From Polyangiaceae bacterium (GTDB lineage: Bacteria; Myxococcota; Polyangia; Polyangiales; Polyangiaceae), in NCBI GenBank assembly GCA_025936205.1, contig JAICTU010000443.1, positions 1 to 7,729 on the forward strand: a stretch of 7,729 bases of DNA, written 5' to 3'. The notes below the pieces were generated by a model. That model did not search any database. It saw only the letters and a program-made list of their open reading frames with translations, and was not told the origin of the DNA. A program made the position numbers and the translations under genes. The first letter of the stretch is position 1. Each line of letters opens with the position of its first letter. This document shows positions 1-6,649 of this stretch, in pieces.

Positions 1-1056
1 TCTTTTCTCTTTGCACTGCTCTCTGTCGGAGCACTGGCGGGCTGCCGCAAGCACGACGAGCCGGGCCAGGCCGCCGGCACCAGCTCCACGGCGCAGACGG
101 CGCCTGCGGCCAAGGAGCTCTCCCTGCTCAACGTGAGCTACGATCCCACGCGCGAGCTGTACGGTGAGATCAACCCTCTGTTCGCTGCCGAGTGGGCCAA
201 GGACCACAACGGGCAGACGCTGAGCATCAAGCAGTCCCATGGCGGCTCGGGCAAGCAAGCCCGCGCCGTGATCGACGGGCTGGAAGCCGACGTGGTCACG
301 CTCGCGCTGGCCTACGACGTGGACGCGCTCTACGAGCAAGCCAAGCTGATCCCCAAGGACTGGCAGGCGCGGCTGCCGCAGAACAGCACACCGTACACCT
401 CGACCATCGTGTTCCTGGTGCGCAAAGGCAACCCGAAGCAGATCCACGACTGGGAAGATCTGGTGAAGCCCGGTACGGCCGTGATCACGCCCAATCCAAA
501 GACGTCGGGCGGCGCGCGCTGGAACTACCTGGCGGCATGGGGCCATGCCCTGCGCAAGAGCAACAACGACGAAGCGAAGGCGCGCGATTTCGTGACGCGC
601 TTGTTCAAGAACGTTCCCGTGCTCGATTCGGGCGCGCGCGGCGCTACGTCCACGTTCGTCGAGCGCAAGATCGGCGACGTGCTGATCGCCTGGGAGAATG
701 AAGCGTTGCTCTCCAAGAACGAGATCGGCAAGGGCGAATTCGAGGTGATCTATCCCGCGCAGAGCATGCTTGCGGAGCCGCCCGTCGCGGTCGTGGACAA
801 GTACGCGGCGAAGCACGGCACCGAGCAGGCGGCGCGAGCTTATCTCGAGTTCCTGTACACGCCGGCGGCGCAGCGCGCCGGCGCCAAGCACTACTATCGG
901 CCGCAAAATGCCGATGTAGCGAAAGAATACGCCGCCCAGTTCCCGCCGATTTCGCTCTTCACGGTGGACGAGGTGTTCGGCGGCTGGCAAAAGGCTCAGG
1001 CAGCGCACTTTGCCGACCGTGGAATCTTTGACCAAATCTACCAGCCCGGGAAGTGA
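1..1056 (+). CDS. sbp: Sulfate ABC transporter substrate-binding lipoprotein Sbp (5' end outside window)
   Basis: This protein captures sulfate outside the inner membrane and delivers it to the CysTW permease. Its reading frame is open from base 1, so the start codon lies upstream; 351 residues are visible. The first visible codons encode a hydrophobic stretch ending in the lipobox L-A-G-C, with the Cys at bases 43-45. That is followed by a polar, Ala/Thr/Ser-rich linker of about 25 residues. The mature domain begins [13 protein letters not shown], the hallmark of sulfate-binding proteins, followed by [80 protein letters not shown] and a C-terminal EVFGGW. From memory of the E. coli proteins, these segments match Sbp (sulfate) better than CysP (thiosulfate). 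A GTG at 133 is an internal codon, not the start. Lipidation is inferred from the lipobox; E. coli Sbp is a soluble periplasmic protein. Confidence 0.96.
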   Translation, partial: SFLFALLSVGALAGCRKHDEPGQAAGTSSTAQTAPAAKELSLLNVSYDPTRELYGEINPLFAAEWAKDHNGQTLSIKQSHGGSGKQARAVIDGLEADVVTLALAYDVDALYEQAKLIPKDWQARLPQNSTPYTSTIVFLVRKGNPKQIHDWEDLVKPGTAVITPNPKTSGGARWNYLAAWGHALRKSNNDEAKARDFVTRLFKNVPVLDSGARGATSTFVERKIGDVLIAWENEALLSKNEIGKGEFEVIYPAQSMLAEPPVAVVDKYAAKHGTEQAARAYLEFLYTPAAQRAGAKHYYRPQNADVAKEYAAQFPPISLFTVDEVFGGWQKAQAAHFADRGIFDQIYQPGK

Positions 1057-1061
1057 GGGCC

Positions 1062-1093
1062 CCGCTCGGGTCATCGTCGCCGTTGGCGAGCGG
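1062..1093 (+). promoter_or_regulatory. Possible intercistronic hairpin between sbp and cysT
   Basis: A perfect 7-bp inverted repeat, CCGCTCG at 1062-1068 and CGAGCGG at 1087-1093, flanks an 18-nt loop in the 63-bp gap after sbp. It has no U-tract, so it is not a canonical terminator. Hairpins placed after binding-protein genes in ABC operons are known to stabilise the upstream message or attenuate read-through, giving more binding protein than permease. That role here is inference. In GC-rich DNA a 7-bp stem can also arise by chance. Confidence 0.3.
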
Positions 1094-1119
1094 CCCGCGC
1101 ATGCGCAGCGTGAGCGACC

Positions 1120-1938
1120 ATGTTCGTGAAGCGCGGAGTGCTGCCCGGGTTTGGGCTCAGCCTGGGCTACACCCTGCTGTACCTGGCTTTCCTGGTGCTG
1201 CTTCCGCTCTGCGCGCTGGCCTTGAAAGCGGGGGGCCTGGGGCCCGCCGAGTTCTGGCGGGTGGCGACCGAGCCGCGCGCCGTCGCGTCGTATCAGCTGA
1301 GCTTCGGCGTCTCGCTCCTGGCTGCGGCTGCCAACAGTGTATTCGGCGTGCTCGTGGCCTGGGTGCTGGTGCGCTATCCGTTCCCGGGGCGTGATTTGGC
1401 CGACGCGCTCGTGGACTTGCCCTTCGCGCTACCGACGGCGGTGGCCGGCATCGCGCTCACGGCCATCTATGCGCCCACCGGGTGGCTCGGTGCGCCGCTG
1501 TCGTTGCTGGGCCTGAAGGTCGCGTTCTCGCCACTCGGCATCTTCGTAGCCCTGACGTTCATCGGCATTCCGTTCGTGGTGCGCACCGTGCAGCCGGTGC
1601 TGGAAGAGCTGGATCCGAGCATCGAAGAGGCCGCGGCCGTGCTGGGCGCGACCCGCTGGCAGACTTTTCGCCGGGTGATCCTGCCCGCGCTCCTGCCGGC
1701 CGTGCTCACCGGCTTTGCCCTGGCATTCGCGCGCGGCGTTGGGGAGTATGGCTCGGTGGTGTTCATCTCCGGGAACATGCCCCTGAAAACGGAGATCGCC
1801 CCGCTGCTGATCGTGACCAAGTTGGAACAGTATGACTACGCCGGGGCCACGGCCATCGCGTGTGTGATGCTGACGGTGTCGTTCGCTACGCTGTTGGCCA
1901 TCAATCTGCTACAGCGCTGGAGCCGGAGGGTCGGGTGA
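1120..1938 (+). CDS. cysT: Sulfate ABC transporter permease CysT (CysU)
   Basis: This is one of two inner-membrane permeases forming the sulfate channel with CysW and powered by CysA. The 272-residue length is normal for the family. The N-terminal hydrophobic helix is at about residues 11-36, followed by several more membrane segments (roughly 60-84, 98-118, 135-160, 190-218, 240-264), as in MetI-like permeases. [12 protein letters not shown] at 99-110 is typical of CysT/ModB-type permeases. The cytoplasmic EAA loop, E170-A-A...G176 and I187-L-P, docks on the ATPase, and [13 protein letters not shown] (206-218) follows. The ATG at 1120 is chosen because a TGA at 1111-1113 closes the frame just upstream. 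The ribosome binding site is weak (GAG at 1112-1114), so translation may depend on initiation context. The gene lies 63 bp after sbp and 13 bp before cysW. Confidence 0.95.
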   Translation: MFVKRGVLPGFGLSLGYTLLYLAFLVLLPLCALALKAGGLGPAEFWRVATEPRAVASYQLSFGVSLLAAAANSVFGVLVAWVLVRYPFPGRDLADALVDLPFALPTAVAGIALTAIYAPTGWLGAPLSLLGLKVAFSPLGIFVALTFIGIPFVVRTVQPVLEELDPSIEEAAAVLGATRWQTFRRVILPALLPAVLTGFALAFARGVGEYGSVVFISGNMPLKTEIAPLLIVTKLEQYDYAGATAIACVMLTVSFATLLAINLLQRWSRRVG

Positions 1939-1941
1939 CCC

Positions 1942-1946
1942 GGAGG
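1942..1946 (+). promoter_or_regulatory. Ribosome binding site of cysW
   Basis: GGAGG lies 5 nt before the ATG at 1952. It is a strong Shine-Dalgarno sequence and fixes the cysW start. It sits immediately after the cysT stop codon. Confidence 0.75.
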
Positions 1947-1951
1947 CGGTC

Positions 1952-2878
1952 ATGAGCGGCGTCGTCAGCTATCTCGGTGCTGGCAAGGCGCACATCGAGC
2001 GCCCAGCGCTGGCGGAGCGGCGTGGGGTGCGCTGGCTGCTCATCGGCCTGGCCCTGGGCTTCCTGGCGCTCTTCCTGCTGGTGCCGCTCGCGGTCGTGTT
2101 CCTCACGGCGTTTCGCGATGGCGTCGCCGCCTACGCGCGCGCGGTGAGCGACGCGGAGACGCTCTCGGCGATCCGGCTGACGCTGACGGCGGCCGGGATC
2201 GCCGTACCGCTGAACCTCGTGTTCGGAGTCGGGGCGGCCTGGCTGATCTCGAAGTACGAGTTCTCTGGGCGCAGCTTGCTGATCACGCTGATCGATCTAC
2301 CGTTCAGCGTGTCACCGGTGGTGGCCGGGTTGATCTTTGTGCTGCTGTTCGGGGCGCGCGGCTGGTTCGGGCCGCTGCTCTCTGATCTGGACGTGAAAAT
2401 CATCTTTGCCGTACCTGGCATCGTCATCGCCACCACGTTCATCACCTTTCCGCTGGTGGCGCGCGAAGTGCTGTCGGTCATGCAGGCGCAGGGCAGCGAT
2501 GAAGAAGAGGCGGCGCTCACGCTCGGCGCGAGCGGTTGGCAGATCTTCCGGCGCATCACCCTGCCCAAGATCAAATGGGGCGTGCTCTACGGGGTGATTC
2601 TGTGCAATGCGCGCGCCATGGGTGAGTTCGGTGCGGTGAGCGTGGTCTCCGGGCACATCCGCGGCGAGACCACCACCATCCCGCTGCAGGTCGAGATCCT
2701 GTACGGCGAGTATCACTTTGCGGCGGCCTTCGCCGTAGCGTCGCTGCTGGCATTGATCGCGTTGTTCACGCTCGTGCTCAAGCAATGGGTCGCCTGGCAG
2801 AGCCGGCGCAGCTTGGAGCCGAACAGCGCCGCCGGGGCTGCCGTGCCGGCATCGGCCGTCCGCGGAGCTACCACATGA
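1952..2878 (+). CDS. cysW: Sulfate ABC transporter permease CysW
   Basis: This is the second permease subunit of the sulfate transporter, pairing with CysT in the inner membrane. It has 308 residues, slightly longer than the roughly 290 usual, because of a polar Ala-rich C-terminal tail (about 285-308). A cytoplasmic N-terminal stretch of about 27 residues precedes the first membrane helix (about 28-53). Further helices lie at about 75-99, 108-134, 150-172, 208-232 and 257-280. DLPFSVSPVVAGLIFV (115-130) is characteristic of CysW. The EAA loop reads E186-A-A...G192 with L204-P205, followed by RAMGEFGAVSVVSG (221-234). The start at 1952 is supported by the GGAGG just upstream. The stop codon TGA (2876-2878) overlaps the cysA start in an ATGA junction, indicating translational coupling. 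Confidence 0.96.
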   Translation: MSGVVSYLGAGKAHIERPALAERRGVRWLLIGLALGFLALFLLVPLAVVFLTAFRDGVAAYARAVSDAETLSAIRLTLTAAGIAVPLNLVFGVGAAWLISKYEFSGRSLLITLIDLPFSVSPVVAGLIFVLLFGARGWFGPLLSDLDVKIIFAVPGIVIATTFITFPLVAREVLSVMQAQGSDEEEAALTLGASGWQIFRRITLPKIKWGVLYGVILCNARAMGEFGAVSVVSGHIRGETTTIPLQVEILYGEYHFAAAFAVASLLALIALFTLVLKQWVAWQSRRSLEPNSAAGAAVPASAVRGATT

Positions 2879-4014
2879 GCGTGCGCGTCCAAGCCATGAC
2901 CAAGCGCTTCGGCCTCCGCAAGGAGGTCGTGGGCGTGGACCAGGTGTCGTTCACGGCGCCGGAGCACTGTATCACCTCGCTGCTCGGCCCGTCGGGCTCG
3001 GGCAAGTCGACCCTGTTGCGGCTGGTGGCGGGCCTCGAGGTTCCGGACTCGGGCAAGGTGGAGATCCACGGCGAGGACGTGACGCAGACGCCGGTGCGCG
3101 AGCGGCGCGTGGGGTTCGTGTTCCAGAACTACGCGCTGTTCCGGCACATGACGGTGTTCGATAACGTGGCCTTCGGGCTCGCGGTGCGGCGCGCGGCCAA
3201 GTCGGAGATTCAGGGACGGGTGGAGAAGCTACTCGCGCTGGTGCAGCTCAATGGCTACGAGCGCCGCTTTCCGGATCAACTCTCGGGGGGCCAGCGCCAG
3301 CGCATCGCGCTGGCGCGCGCCCTCGCCACCGAGCCGCGCGTCTTGCTGCTGGACGAGCCCTTCGGCGCGCTCGACGCGCGAGTGCGCGTGGAGCTGCGCG
3401 AATGGTTGCGCTCGATGCACGAGCAGACGCACGTCACCACGCTGCTCGTCACCCACGATCAGGAAGAGGCTCTGGAGCTGTCGGAGCACGTGGTGCTGCT
3501 GGCGGACGGCCAGATCCAGCAAGCCGGCACGCCCAGCGAGTTGTATGAAAATCCGCGCTCCGGCTTCGTCGCCTCGTTCCTGGGCGGCGCCAAGGTGCTC
3601 ACGGGCAGCGTGGCGCAAGGCAAGGCCAGTTTCGGCCCGATCGGGCTGTCCACTGAAGTCGACCTGGCAGACGGTTCGCGCGTGGAGGCGTTCGTGCGGC
3701 CACACGACGTGCGGCTGGAGAAAGTGCCCACCACCGCTCGACAGCTGGGGACCGAGATCGACGGCAGCCCAGGATCGCTAGCGGCCGACTCCGCGCCGAA
3801 GTCCACCGGGCCGGGCGCGCGCGAAGGTCTCGTAGAGCGCCTGGTCAAGGTGGGCAGCTATGTGAAGCTGTCGGTGGTGCTCCCGGGCGGCGATCGCTTG
3901 AACGTGCAGATGCCGCGCCACGAGGTGGAGGAGCGCGGGATCACACAGGGCGATCGGGTGTTGCTCGAGGTGCGCAACGTCAAGGTGTCGGCGGCCATCG
4001 ACTATGTCATCTAG
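2875..4014 (+). CDS. cysA: Sulfate/thiosulfate import ATP-binding protein CysA
   Basis: This cytoplasmic ATPase drives the CysTW channel. It has 379 residues (E. coli CysA has about 365). Every ABC motif is present: Walker A GPSGSGKST at 38-46, Q-loop Gln84, signature LSGGQ at 136-140, Walker B VLLLDE at 156-161, D-loop GALD at 164-167 and H-loop His194. After the ATPase domain (about 1-235) comes a C-terminal TOBE-type regulatory region with VRPHDVRLE at 274-282. It is split by a Gly/Ser/Pro/Ala-rich stretch at about 285-317 that looks like an insertion, then resumes to the end. The ATG at 2875 is chosen because it overlaps the cysW stop as ATGA and has GGAG at 2864-2867, 7 nt upstream. An in-frame ATG at 2785 lies inside cysW and would add 30 residues without family support. 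The stop codon falls inside the first copy of the 4004-4065 tandem repeat. Confidence 0.96.
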   Translation: MSVRVQAMTKRFGLRKEVVGVDQVSFTAPEHCITSLLGPSGSGKSTLLRLVAGLEVPDSGKVEIHGEDVTQTPVRERRVGFVFQNYALFRHMTVFDNVAFGLAVRRAAKSEIQGRVEKLLALVQLNGYERRFPDQLSGGQRQRIALARALATEPRVLLLDEPFGALDARVRVELREWLRSMHEQTHVTTLLVTHDQEEALELSEHVVLLADGQIQQAGTPSELYENPRSGFVASFLGGAKVLTGSVAQGKASFGPIGLSTEVDLADGSRVEAFVRPHDVRLEKVPTTARQLGTEIDGSPGSLAADSAPKSTGPGAREGLVERLVKVGSYVKLSVVLPGGDRLNVQMPRHEVEERGITQGDRVLLEVRNVKVSAAIDYVI

Positions 4015-4065
4015 AGGCATGTCATCTAGAGGTATGTCATCTGAAGACCATGTCATCTGAAGACA
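4004..4065 (+). repeat. Four-copy tandem repeat spanning the cysA stop and the start of the next gene
   Basis: The copies are 4004-4018 (ATGTCATCTAGAGGC), 4019-4033 (same, last base T), 4034-4049 (ATGTCATCTGAAGACC) and 4050-4065 (same, last base A). Copies 1 and 2 differ at one base, as do copies 3 and 4; the two pairs share ATGTCATCT. Each copy carries a potential start (ATG TCA TCT) and, in the other frame, the end of cysA (GTC ATC then TAG or TGA). cysA stops in copy 1 and the downstream small gene starts in copy 4. The 16-bp third unit shifts the frame, so only copy 4 reads into that gene. From copy 1 the frame reads MSSRGMSSRGMSSEDHVI and stops at 4058-4060. Confidence 0.93.
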
Positions 4066-4325
4066 GCCCGCCCAAGTCGAGGCGTGGCTGGCCCCGTTGG
4101 GCATGGCTCGCGCTGGCCGGCGTGTGCGTGGTGCTGTTGCTGCTGCAAGTCTTGCTGCAGCACACCTCCGGCACTGGTGAGCTGGGGGCGGGCGGCGCGG
4201 GAGCGCGCAAGCGCAAGCCATTCCCCAAGGGCGGCGAGTTCTCCGACGTGCACCGAGCCCCAACGGTGGAGCCTCGCGAGCCGTCAGCTCCGGATCCGTG
4301 GCAGGACGGGCGAAAGGGCAAGTAG
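4050..4325 (+). CDS. Small single-pass membrane protein, function unknown
   Basis: This 91-residue protein is not one I recognise. A short cytoplasmic N-terminus with basic residues (K9, R11, R12, R16) precedes one strong membrane helix at about residues 17-37, rich in Leu/Val. By the positive-inside rule the N-terminus is inside. The remaining roughly 54 residues form a Gly/Pro/charged tail predicted to lie outside, with a basic patch RKRKPF near 54-59; this tail looks disordered. The gene begins 35 bp after the cysA stop on the same strand, so it is probably the last gene of the sulfate operon. An accessory role in the transporter is only inference from position. The start is taken as copy 4 of the tandem repeat because it is the only ATG copy in this frame. 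GAAGA at 4043-4047 is a poor, too-close ribosome site. The 3' end overlaps sppA by 42 bp on the opposite strand. Confidence 0.68.
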   Translation: MSSEDSPPKSRRGWPRWAWLALAGVCVVLLLLQVLLQHTSGTGELGAGGAGARKRKPFPKGGEFSDVHRAPTVEPREPSAPDPWQDGRKGK

Positions 4326-6011
4326 CCGCTCGTTGCCGAGGTCGAGCAGCCACTCCAGTGCTTCGCCGACATCAGGCACGACGCCCGCCGCCCAGGGCAT
4401 GGCGCGCAGCGTGGAGGCAGCTCGCTCCAGCGCCTCCGTCGGATCGTCCCGTTCGACGCCGAAGCGCGTCGGAGCACGCGGCGTGGTCCAGCGCAGCGCC
4501 GCATGCGGGCTGAGCCCGAGCTTCGCACGGACCGCCGCCTCGACCTCGTGCAAGCCTCCGAGCTGATCGACCAGTGACACGTCCCGCGCTTGCCGGCCCG
4601 TCCAGACCCGCCCCTGGGCGACAGCGTGCAACGCCTCGTAGGAGAGCCCGCGCCCGGCCGCCATCTTGCCGACGAAGTCGCGATACAGAGCCTCGAGATC
4701 GTTCTGCAGCTTCTGCAGCTCCTCGGGCTGCCAGGGATGCAGCGGCGAGTAGTAGTTCGCGTGCGGCCCGGAAGCGATGGTCTCGCGCGCCACGCCTAGC
4801 TTCGCGATCAGCTCGGAGCCTTCCAGCTTGCCGCCGAGCACACCGATGGAGCCGGTGAGCGTGGTGGGGGCCGCCCAGACCGGCACCCCTGCCAGCGCGC
4901 TCGTGTAGTAGCCGCCCGAGGCCGCCGTGTTGACCATGGACACGAACAGAGGCTTCTTGGCGGAGGCGCGAGTCAGCTCCCGCCACATCAAGTCACTCGC
5001 GAGAGCGCTGCCGCCGGGGGAGTCGACTCGCACCACGATGGCGCGCGTGCGCGACGAACGTGTCAGCCGACGCAGCGCGCGAGCGAGCGAGCGGTGGCCG
5101 GTCGCGCGTGGCCCGTTCGGGCCCTGGCGATCGTGTCCCATGCGAATGTTGCCCGAGATGCGCAGCAGGCCGATCTGCGGCTGCCGGCTCGGCCAGCGCC
5201 GGCGCGCGAGCGCCTTGCGGTAGTCGGCGAACGGACGGACTCGGTGCTGCTCGCCGCCGAGCTCCTCCCAAAGTTCGTCCCAGTACTGCAAGGAGTCGAT
5301 CAGGCCGGCTTCGCGCGCCTGTTGCGCGTGGAAGGGCCCCTCGTGGATGTGGGCGCTCGCCGCTTCCGGAGCCTGGTTGCGCGAGCTACTCACCAGCGCC
5401 GTGAGCTGCTTGCTCAGATCGTCGACCAGGCTGGTCAGCATCTCGCGGTTCGGCTCGCTCAGCTGGGGCTCGGTGAACATCTCGCGCATGCTCTTGTACT
5501 TGCCGCATGCGAGCAGCTGGGCGCGTACCCCCACCCGCTGCAACAGTCCTTGCAGCAGCGTGAACTCCATGGCCACGCCCGAGACATTGAGCGAGCCCGT
5601 CGGCGAGAGCCGGATACTGGAAGCGCCGAGTGCCACCCAGTAGCCGGCGAGCCCCAGCTCGTCCGCGTGCACGATCACCTGCTTGCCCGCGTCGCGCACG
5701 CGCAGCAGAGCCGCGCGCAGCTCTTCGGCGCGCGCCAGGCCGCAGTGCAGGTCCTCGATGCGCACCAGCAGCGTTTTCAGGCGGTCGTCTCGGGCAGCGG
5801 CGGAGAGGCCCTCGAGCAGCGGGATCAGCTCGGGACCGCTCGACGGCCGCAGCATGCCGAGCAGGCCGCGCGGGGTGGCCACATCCGGCAGCGAGCCGCG
5901 CAGCAGGACGTGCAAGGTGGTTTGCTTGCTTCGCCGCCAGCTCACCCAATGGAACAGCCAGCGAGTCAGCCACAGCGGCGAAAGCAGCGCCAGGAAGAGC
6001 CAGCGGATCAT
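4284..6011 (-). CDS. sppA: Signal peptide peptidase SppA, 67K-type (S49 family)
   Basis: SppA is an inner-membrane serine protease that degrades cleaved signal peptides, with its active site on the periplasmic side. The 575 residues fit the long two-domain type. An N-terminal anchor helix rich in Trp/Leu spans about residues 2-24. The N-terminal S49 repeat contains GKYKS at 170-174, whose Lys173 corresponds to the catalytic Lys of E. coli SppA. The C-terminal repeat contains VDSPGGS at 329-335, AASGGYY with nucleophile Ser365, and TGSIGV at 386-391. Before the Ser the sequence reads MVNTAASGG, where MGDVAASGG is common. I chose the ATG at 6011 because it overlaps the upstream gene's stop (ATGA) and has GGGAG 6 nt upstream. 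An ATG at 6017 would add two residues but abuts GGGAG. It is co-transcribed with the 2TM gene and converges on the sulfate operon. Confidence 0.94.
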   Translation of the reverse strand: MIRWLFLALLSPLWLTRWLFHWVSWRRSKQTTLHVLLRGSLPDVATPRGLLGMLRPSSGPELIPLLEGLSAAARDDRLKTLLVRIEDLHCGLARAEELRAALLRVRDAGKQVIVHADELGLAGYWVALGASSIRLSPTGSLNVSGVAMEFTLLQGLLQRVGVRAQLLACGKYKSMREMFTEPQLSEPNREMLTSLVDDLSKQLTALVSSSRNQAPEAASAHIHEGPFHAQQAREAGLIDSLQYWDELWEELGGEQHRVRPFADYRKALARRRWPSRQPQIGLLRISGNIRMGHDRQGPNGPRATGHRSLARALRRLTRSSRTRAIVVRVDSPGGSALASDLMWRELTRASAKKPLFVSMVNTAASGGYYTSALAGVPVWAAPTTLTGSIGVLGGKLEGSELIAKLGVARETIASGPHANYYSPLHPWQPEELQKLQNDLEALYRDFVGKMAAGRGLSYEALHAVAQGRVWTGRQARDVSLVDQLGGLHEVEAAVRAKLGLSPHAALRWTTPRAPTRFGVERDDPTEALERAASTLRAMPWAAGVVPDVGEALEWLLDLGNERLLALSPVLPRIRS

Positions 6012-6649
6012 CGCCATCTCCCGCGCCGCCGGGCGCCCCCGCGCGGTTCGGATTCATCATCGAAGAGCTCGCCCGTCTCGACCCGCACGCGGCCCGCGAT
6101 CCGTCGCGCCGCCGCGCCCAGCAACTCTTCCACGCCGCGCTCGATCACTCCCTCGAGCCCACCGGAATTCTGGCGCTTCTCGCGCTCGCTGCGGCGCCGA
6201 GCTTCCGCCTGCTCTCGCTCGCGCCGGTGGCGCCGCAGCTCGACGCGGCGCTCGGCGGCCTGACGATCTCTAGCCGGACTCGCGAAGATTTCGCCCTTCA
6301 GACGCAGCAGCAGGAAGATGCCCCAGCCCCCCAGCGGCCAGTAGAACCACCAACCCCCGCCGGTAGCCCAGTCGATGCCGAACAAGCCGGCGTTGACGAT
6401 GGCCCAGGTGGCGAAATTGGCGGCCAGATCCTTGCGGCGTTCGCCGCGCAGCTTCACCAGCTCTTCCTTCAGCTCGCCTTCGGCCTCCAGCTCCGCGATG
6501 GCGGTCTCGACCGCATCTGTGGCGATGCCCACCTCGCGGGCGGCCGCCAGCAGGTCGTCATGGCCGAGGCCGCCCGCGTCGGTGCCCCGCTCCACGGCGC
6601 GCCGCAGGATTTCCCGGACCTGCGCATCGGTATAAGTCCGCTCCGGCAT
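6008..6649 (-). CDS. 2TM-domain-like membrane protein of unknown function
   Basis: This 213-residue protein starts MPERTYTDAQ. The N-terminal part (about 5-75) looks helical: YTDAQVREILRRAVERG, then a DDLLAAAREVGI-type segment and an acidic ELEAEGELKEE stretch. This arrangement is often found before 2TM domains. Two membrane segments follow, about 79-94 (FATWAIVNAGLFGI) and about 100-117 (WWFYWPLGGWGIFLLL). The FYWPLGGWG turn is typical of the 2TM domain. The tail (about 121-165) is extremely rich in Arg, Glu and Ala, likely a coiled coil, and ends in an Arg/Gly-rich cluster. The start at 6649 is chosen because the conserved-looking sequence begins there. In-frame ATGs at 6742 and 6673 are possible; the latter has GGAAAG directly before it. 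The stop overlaps the sppA start as ATGA, so the two genes are probably translationally coupled. The family's biochemical role is not known to me. Confidence 0.82.
   Translation of the reverse strand: MPERTYTDAQVREILRRAVERGTDAGGLGHDDLLAAAREVGIATDAVETAIAELEAEGELKEELVKLRGERRKDLAANFATWAIVNAGLFGIDWATGGGWWFYWPLGGWGIFLLLRLKGEIFASPARDRQAAERRVELRRHRREREQAEARRRSEREKRQNSGGLEGVIERGVEELLGAAARRIAGRVRVETGELFDDESEPRGGARRRGRWR
6018..6022 (-). promoter_or_regulatory. Ribosome binding site that decides the sppA start
   Basis: On the - strand this reads GGGAG, 6 nt before the ATG at 6011 and directly touching the ATG at 6017. Good spacing favours 6011. The site lies inside the end of the 2TM-protein gene, as expected for coupled translation. 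Confidence 0.6.

Noticed and set aside
192..701. Long + strand frame inside sbp
   Set aside because: It overlaps the strongly supported sbp frame and gives an Arg/Gly/Ala-rich sequence with no motif; it is a shadow frame.
2785..2874. Upstream ATG giving a 30-residue N-terminal extension of CysA
   Set aside because: The extension is an out-of-frame reading of the cysW tail. The ATG at 2875 has an ATGA overlap and a well-spaced GGAG, and it starts where CysA proteins usually start.
4010..4064. Paired XbaI (TCTAGA) and BbsI (GAAGAC) sites as a cloning scar
   Set aside because: Both sites recur only because they belong to the tandem repeat unit. The flanking sequence is normal chromosomal coding DNA with no vector sequence.
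4004..4065. CRISPR-like repeat array
   Set aside because: The units are directly adjacent with no spacers and are only 15-16 bp long.
4326..4400. Bidirectional terminator between the convergent operons
   Set aside because: The stretch is coding for sppA and shows no GC-rich stem followed by a T-run.
5094..6263. A 389-residue + strand frame antisense to sppA
   Set aside because: The opposite strand carries sppA with both catalytic residues. The + frame is rich in Arg, Ala, Gln and His without any domain, typical of antisense frames in GC-rich genes.
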